IMG/VR virus record: IMGVR_UViG_3300025141_013818
Span: 1-41,310 of that record
Reading direction: 5' to 3' (one strand)
DNA: 41,310 bases
DNA from: a virus
Positions within the stretch are counted from its first letter, which is position 1. Every line of letters begins with the position of its first letter. This document shows, one piece after another, positions 40,143 to 41,310 of the stretch. Under the pieces are notes generated by a model. That model had not been told where the DNA came from. It worked only from the letters and a program-made list of their open reading frames with translations, and did no database searches. Both the position numbers and the translations under genes were made by a program.

Positions 40143-41310
40143 ATGAGCATAAAAGATCTATTCGACAAAGGACACTCATTAAAATTCGTCAAGAACAAGA
40201 CGCAGGATGATATTAGAGAGGACTTAGAGTCCCCTCGATATATCGATGCTTACTCTGAAAAAAGAGCACGTTTTGTCCCTGACGTTGATTTCACAACTGC
40301 GTCTAATTTCGCCCGGTTTGGCCTTGCAGAAGAATATTATGATCAGGCAATCAAGCGGATCTACCAAACTTACCCATATGATGGCTCTAGGGCAGAAAAG
40401 ATTGAGTGGGAAAATAATAGCACTTATTTAGACTTATTCCTGTTTGAAAACGAATATCCTCGGACAAACGGTTTTGTGACCTTTAATGGCACAACGAGTA
40501 CTCGAACTGAAACAGTTCCCGGCACTGCATTTCATTTTTCTTCATCCAGTCCAGAATATATTACATTTGCGGGCGGCCCACATGCGGATTCAGGCGGGGA
40601 TTATAAGAGTGAGTTTTCTGCCGGCCCATCTAAAACCGGAATTTCAAAAGCAAATGTATACCATACTGCCAGCCAACGAACCAGTAATTTAGAATTTGAT
40701 TTAGATAAGGGCGTGACAGTCGAATTTTGGATGAAAAAGGATGGCTTTGAAAGCACCTCCTACCCGATGTATGAATATATATTCAGCAACTATTCTGTTT
40801 CAGCAATAAATTCTGAGTATTTCACTATTCAAGCCATAGGGAATCTCAGCCAATACCATTTCTTCTTGACTATCTTTAGATCGTCAGAGGCTGCCTTTAG
40901 CATAACACTAGACACGGGCTTGACCTCTATCGCAGACGGCGTTTTCCACCACTATGCTATCACACTAAAGAAGAGTGGCACAAAAACAATTGCTAATATT
41001 TATGTTGATGGCGCACACGTTGAGAGAGTCGAGAGCGCCGATACTGTAAGCGCATTCACAGGCTCTCTTAACGGCACTATCGGCGCAAGCGGCCACTTAA
41101 CTACTGGCATAACGAAAGGCCTGGCCAATATTGTATCTTCTTCTTTCGACGAATTCAGATATTGGAAAACAGAGAGAGATGCGCAACAAATCGGCCGATA
41201 TTACAGAGATCAAATTGGCGGAGGCACAAATACTGATAATGTCAAATATGATGATGTAACAAATAAAGTCGACTTGGGTGTTTACTTTAAATTCAACGAG
41301 GGGATCACTG
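40143..41310 (+). CDS. LamG/concanavalin A-like virion protein (3' truncated)
   Basis: ATG 40143 opens a frame of 389 codons that runs off the window. The N terminus MSIKDLFDKGHSLKFVKNKT is a short attachment-like part, followed by PYDGSRAEKIEWENNS. A LamG-like jelly roll then begins near LDKGVTVEFWMKKDGF and continues with FHHYAITLKKSGTKT, NIYVDGAHV, NGTIGASG and FDEFRYWKTERDAQQIGRYY. This pattern (V-x-F-W, H-x-A-x-T, DG, D-E-F-R-x-W) is typical of Laminin_G_3 domains, which bind sugars. Probable tail fibre or surface adhesin. Confidence 0.75.
   Translation, partial: MSIKDLFDKGHSLKFVKNKTQDDIREDLESPRYIDAYSEKRARFVPDVDFTTASNFARFGLAEEYYDQAIKRIYQTYPYDGSRAEKIEWENNSTYLDLFLFENEYPRTNGFVTFNGTTSTRTETVPGTAFHFSSSSPEYITFAGGPHADSGGDYKSEFSAGPSKTGISKANVYHTASQRTSNLEFDLDKGVTVEFWMKKDGFESTSYPMYEYIFSNYSVSAINSEYFTIQAIGNLSQYHFFLTIFRSSEAAFSITLDTGLTSIADGVFHHYAITLKKSGTKTIANIYVDGAHVERVESADTVSAFTGSLNGTIGASGHLTTGITKGLANIVSSSFDEFRYWKTERDAQQIGRYYRDQIGGGTNTDNVKYDDVTNKVDLGVYFKFNEGIT

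Noticed and set aside
1-41310. CRISPR array, transposase or insertion sequence
   Set aside because: I saw no regularly spaced direct repeats, no terminal inverted repeats flanking a gene, and no transposase or integrase motif.

Overview
The window reads as part of the genome of a large, AT-rich tailed phage with a contractile tail (myovirus type), probably marine and infecting a Gram-negative host. Established baseplate families support this: a gp25-like wedge protein at 36375-36752 followed directly by a gp6/baseplate-J-like protein at 36755-38551, with a peptidase-bearing hub candidate, a spike candidate and a 3025-residue structural protein upstream. A T4 gp55-type sigma factor candidate, PhoH and a RecB-like nuclease fit the same picture. 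Genes are packed nearly end to end on the + strand, with ATGA/TAATG junctions. One gene is on the - strand (3179-3883). I see no integrase, attachment site or CRISPR array.

Layout. (1) 1-2571: end of an upstream gene, small unknown genes, a probable internal-head protein with a capsid-targeting-like N terminus, an RNA element with a tRNA acceptor stem, T arm and encoded CCA, and an L,D-transpeptidase-like cell-wall enzyme. (2) 2586-3883: an accessory cassette. A near-consensus sigma70 promoter drives an acidic lipoprotein and a roughly 30-residue membrane peptide, ended by a rho-independent terminator. A convergent - strand lipoprotein serine protease follows. (3) 3915-7341: PIN-PhoH ATPase, an HExxH metallopeptidase, a PD-(D/E)XK nuclease and two unknowns. 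(4) 7345-20452: a 13-kb, very AT-rich, operon-like glycan island. It holds about six GT-B and one GT-A glycosyltransferase domains, two methyltransferases, a HAD-phosphomannose-isomerase fusion, a nucleotidyltransferase-choline-kinase-like fusion, a TIM-barrel aldolase-like protein and a GalE-like epimerase. (5) 20446-22185: small genes including an FmdB-type zinc ribbon, a membrane protein and the sigma factor candidate. (6) 22201-41310: tail and baseplate genes, ending in DNRLRE-like and LamG-like proteins that are likely host-binding or virion-surface parts. The last gene runs off the window.

How it may work together (inference): the glycan island could supply activated sugars, phospho-substituents and transferases to decorate the virion or remodel host surface polysaccharide. 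The envelope cassette (two lipoproteins, one membrane peptide, one secreted protease) may alter the host surface or block other phages. The most interesting elements are the glycan island with its two fusion enzymes, the non-canonical tRNA-like RNA with its own promoter, the autonomous lipoprotein cassette, the 9-kb gene with a mosaic codon-usage block, and a strong excess of GC-only palindromic hexamers in an AT-rich genome. All family calls come from reading motifs in translated sequence; no database search was possible.
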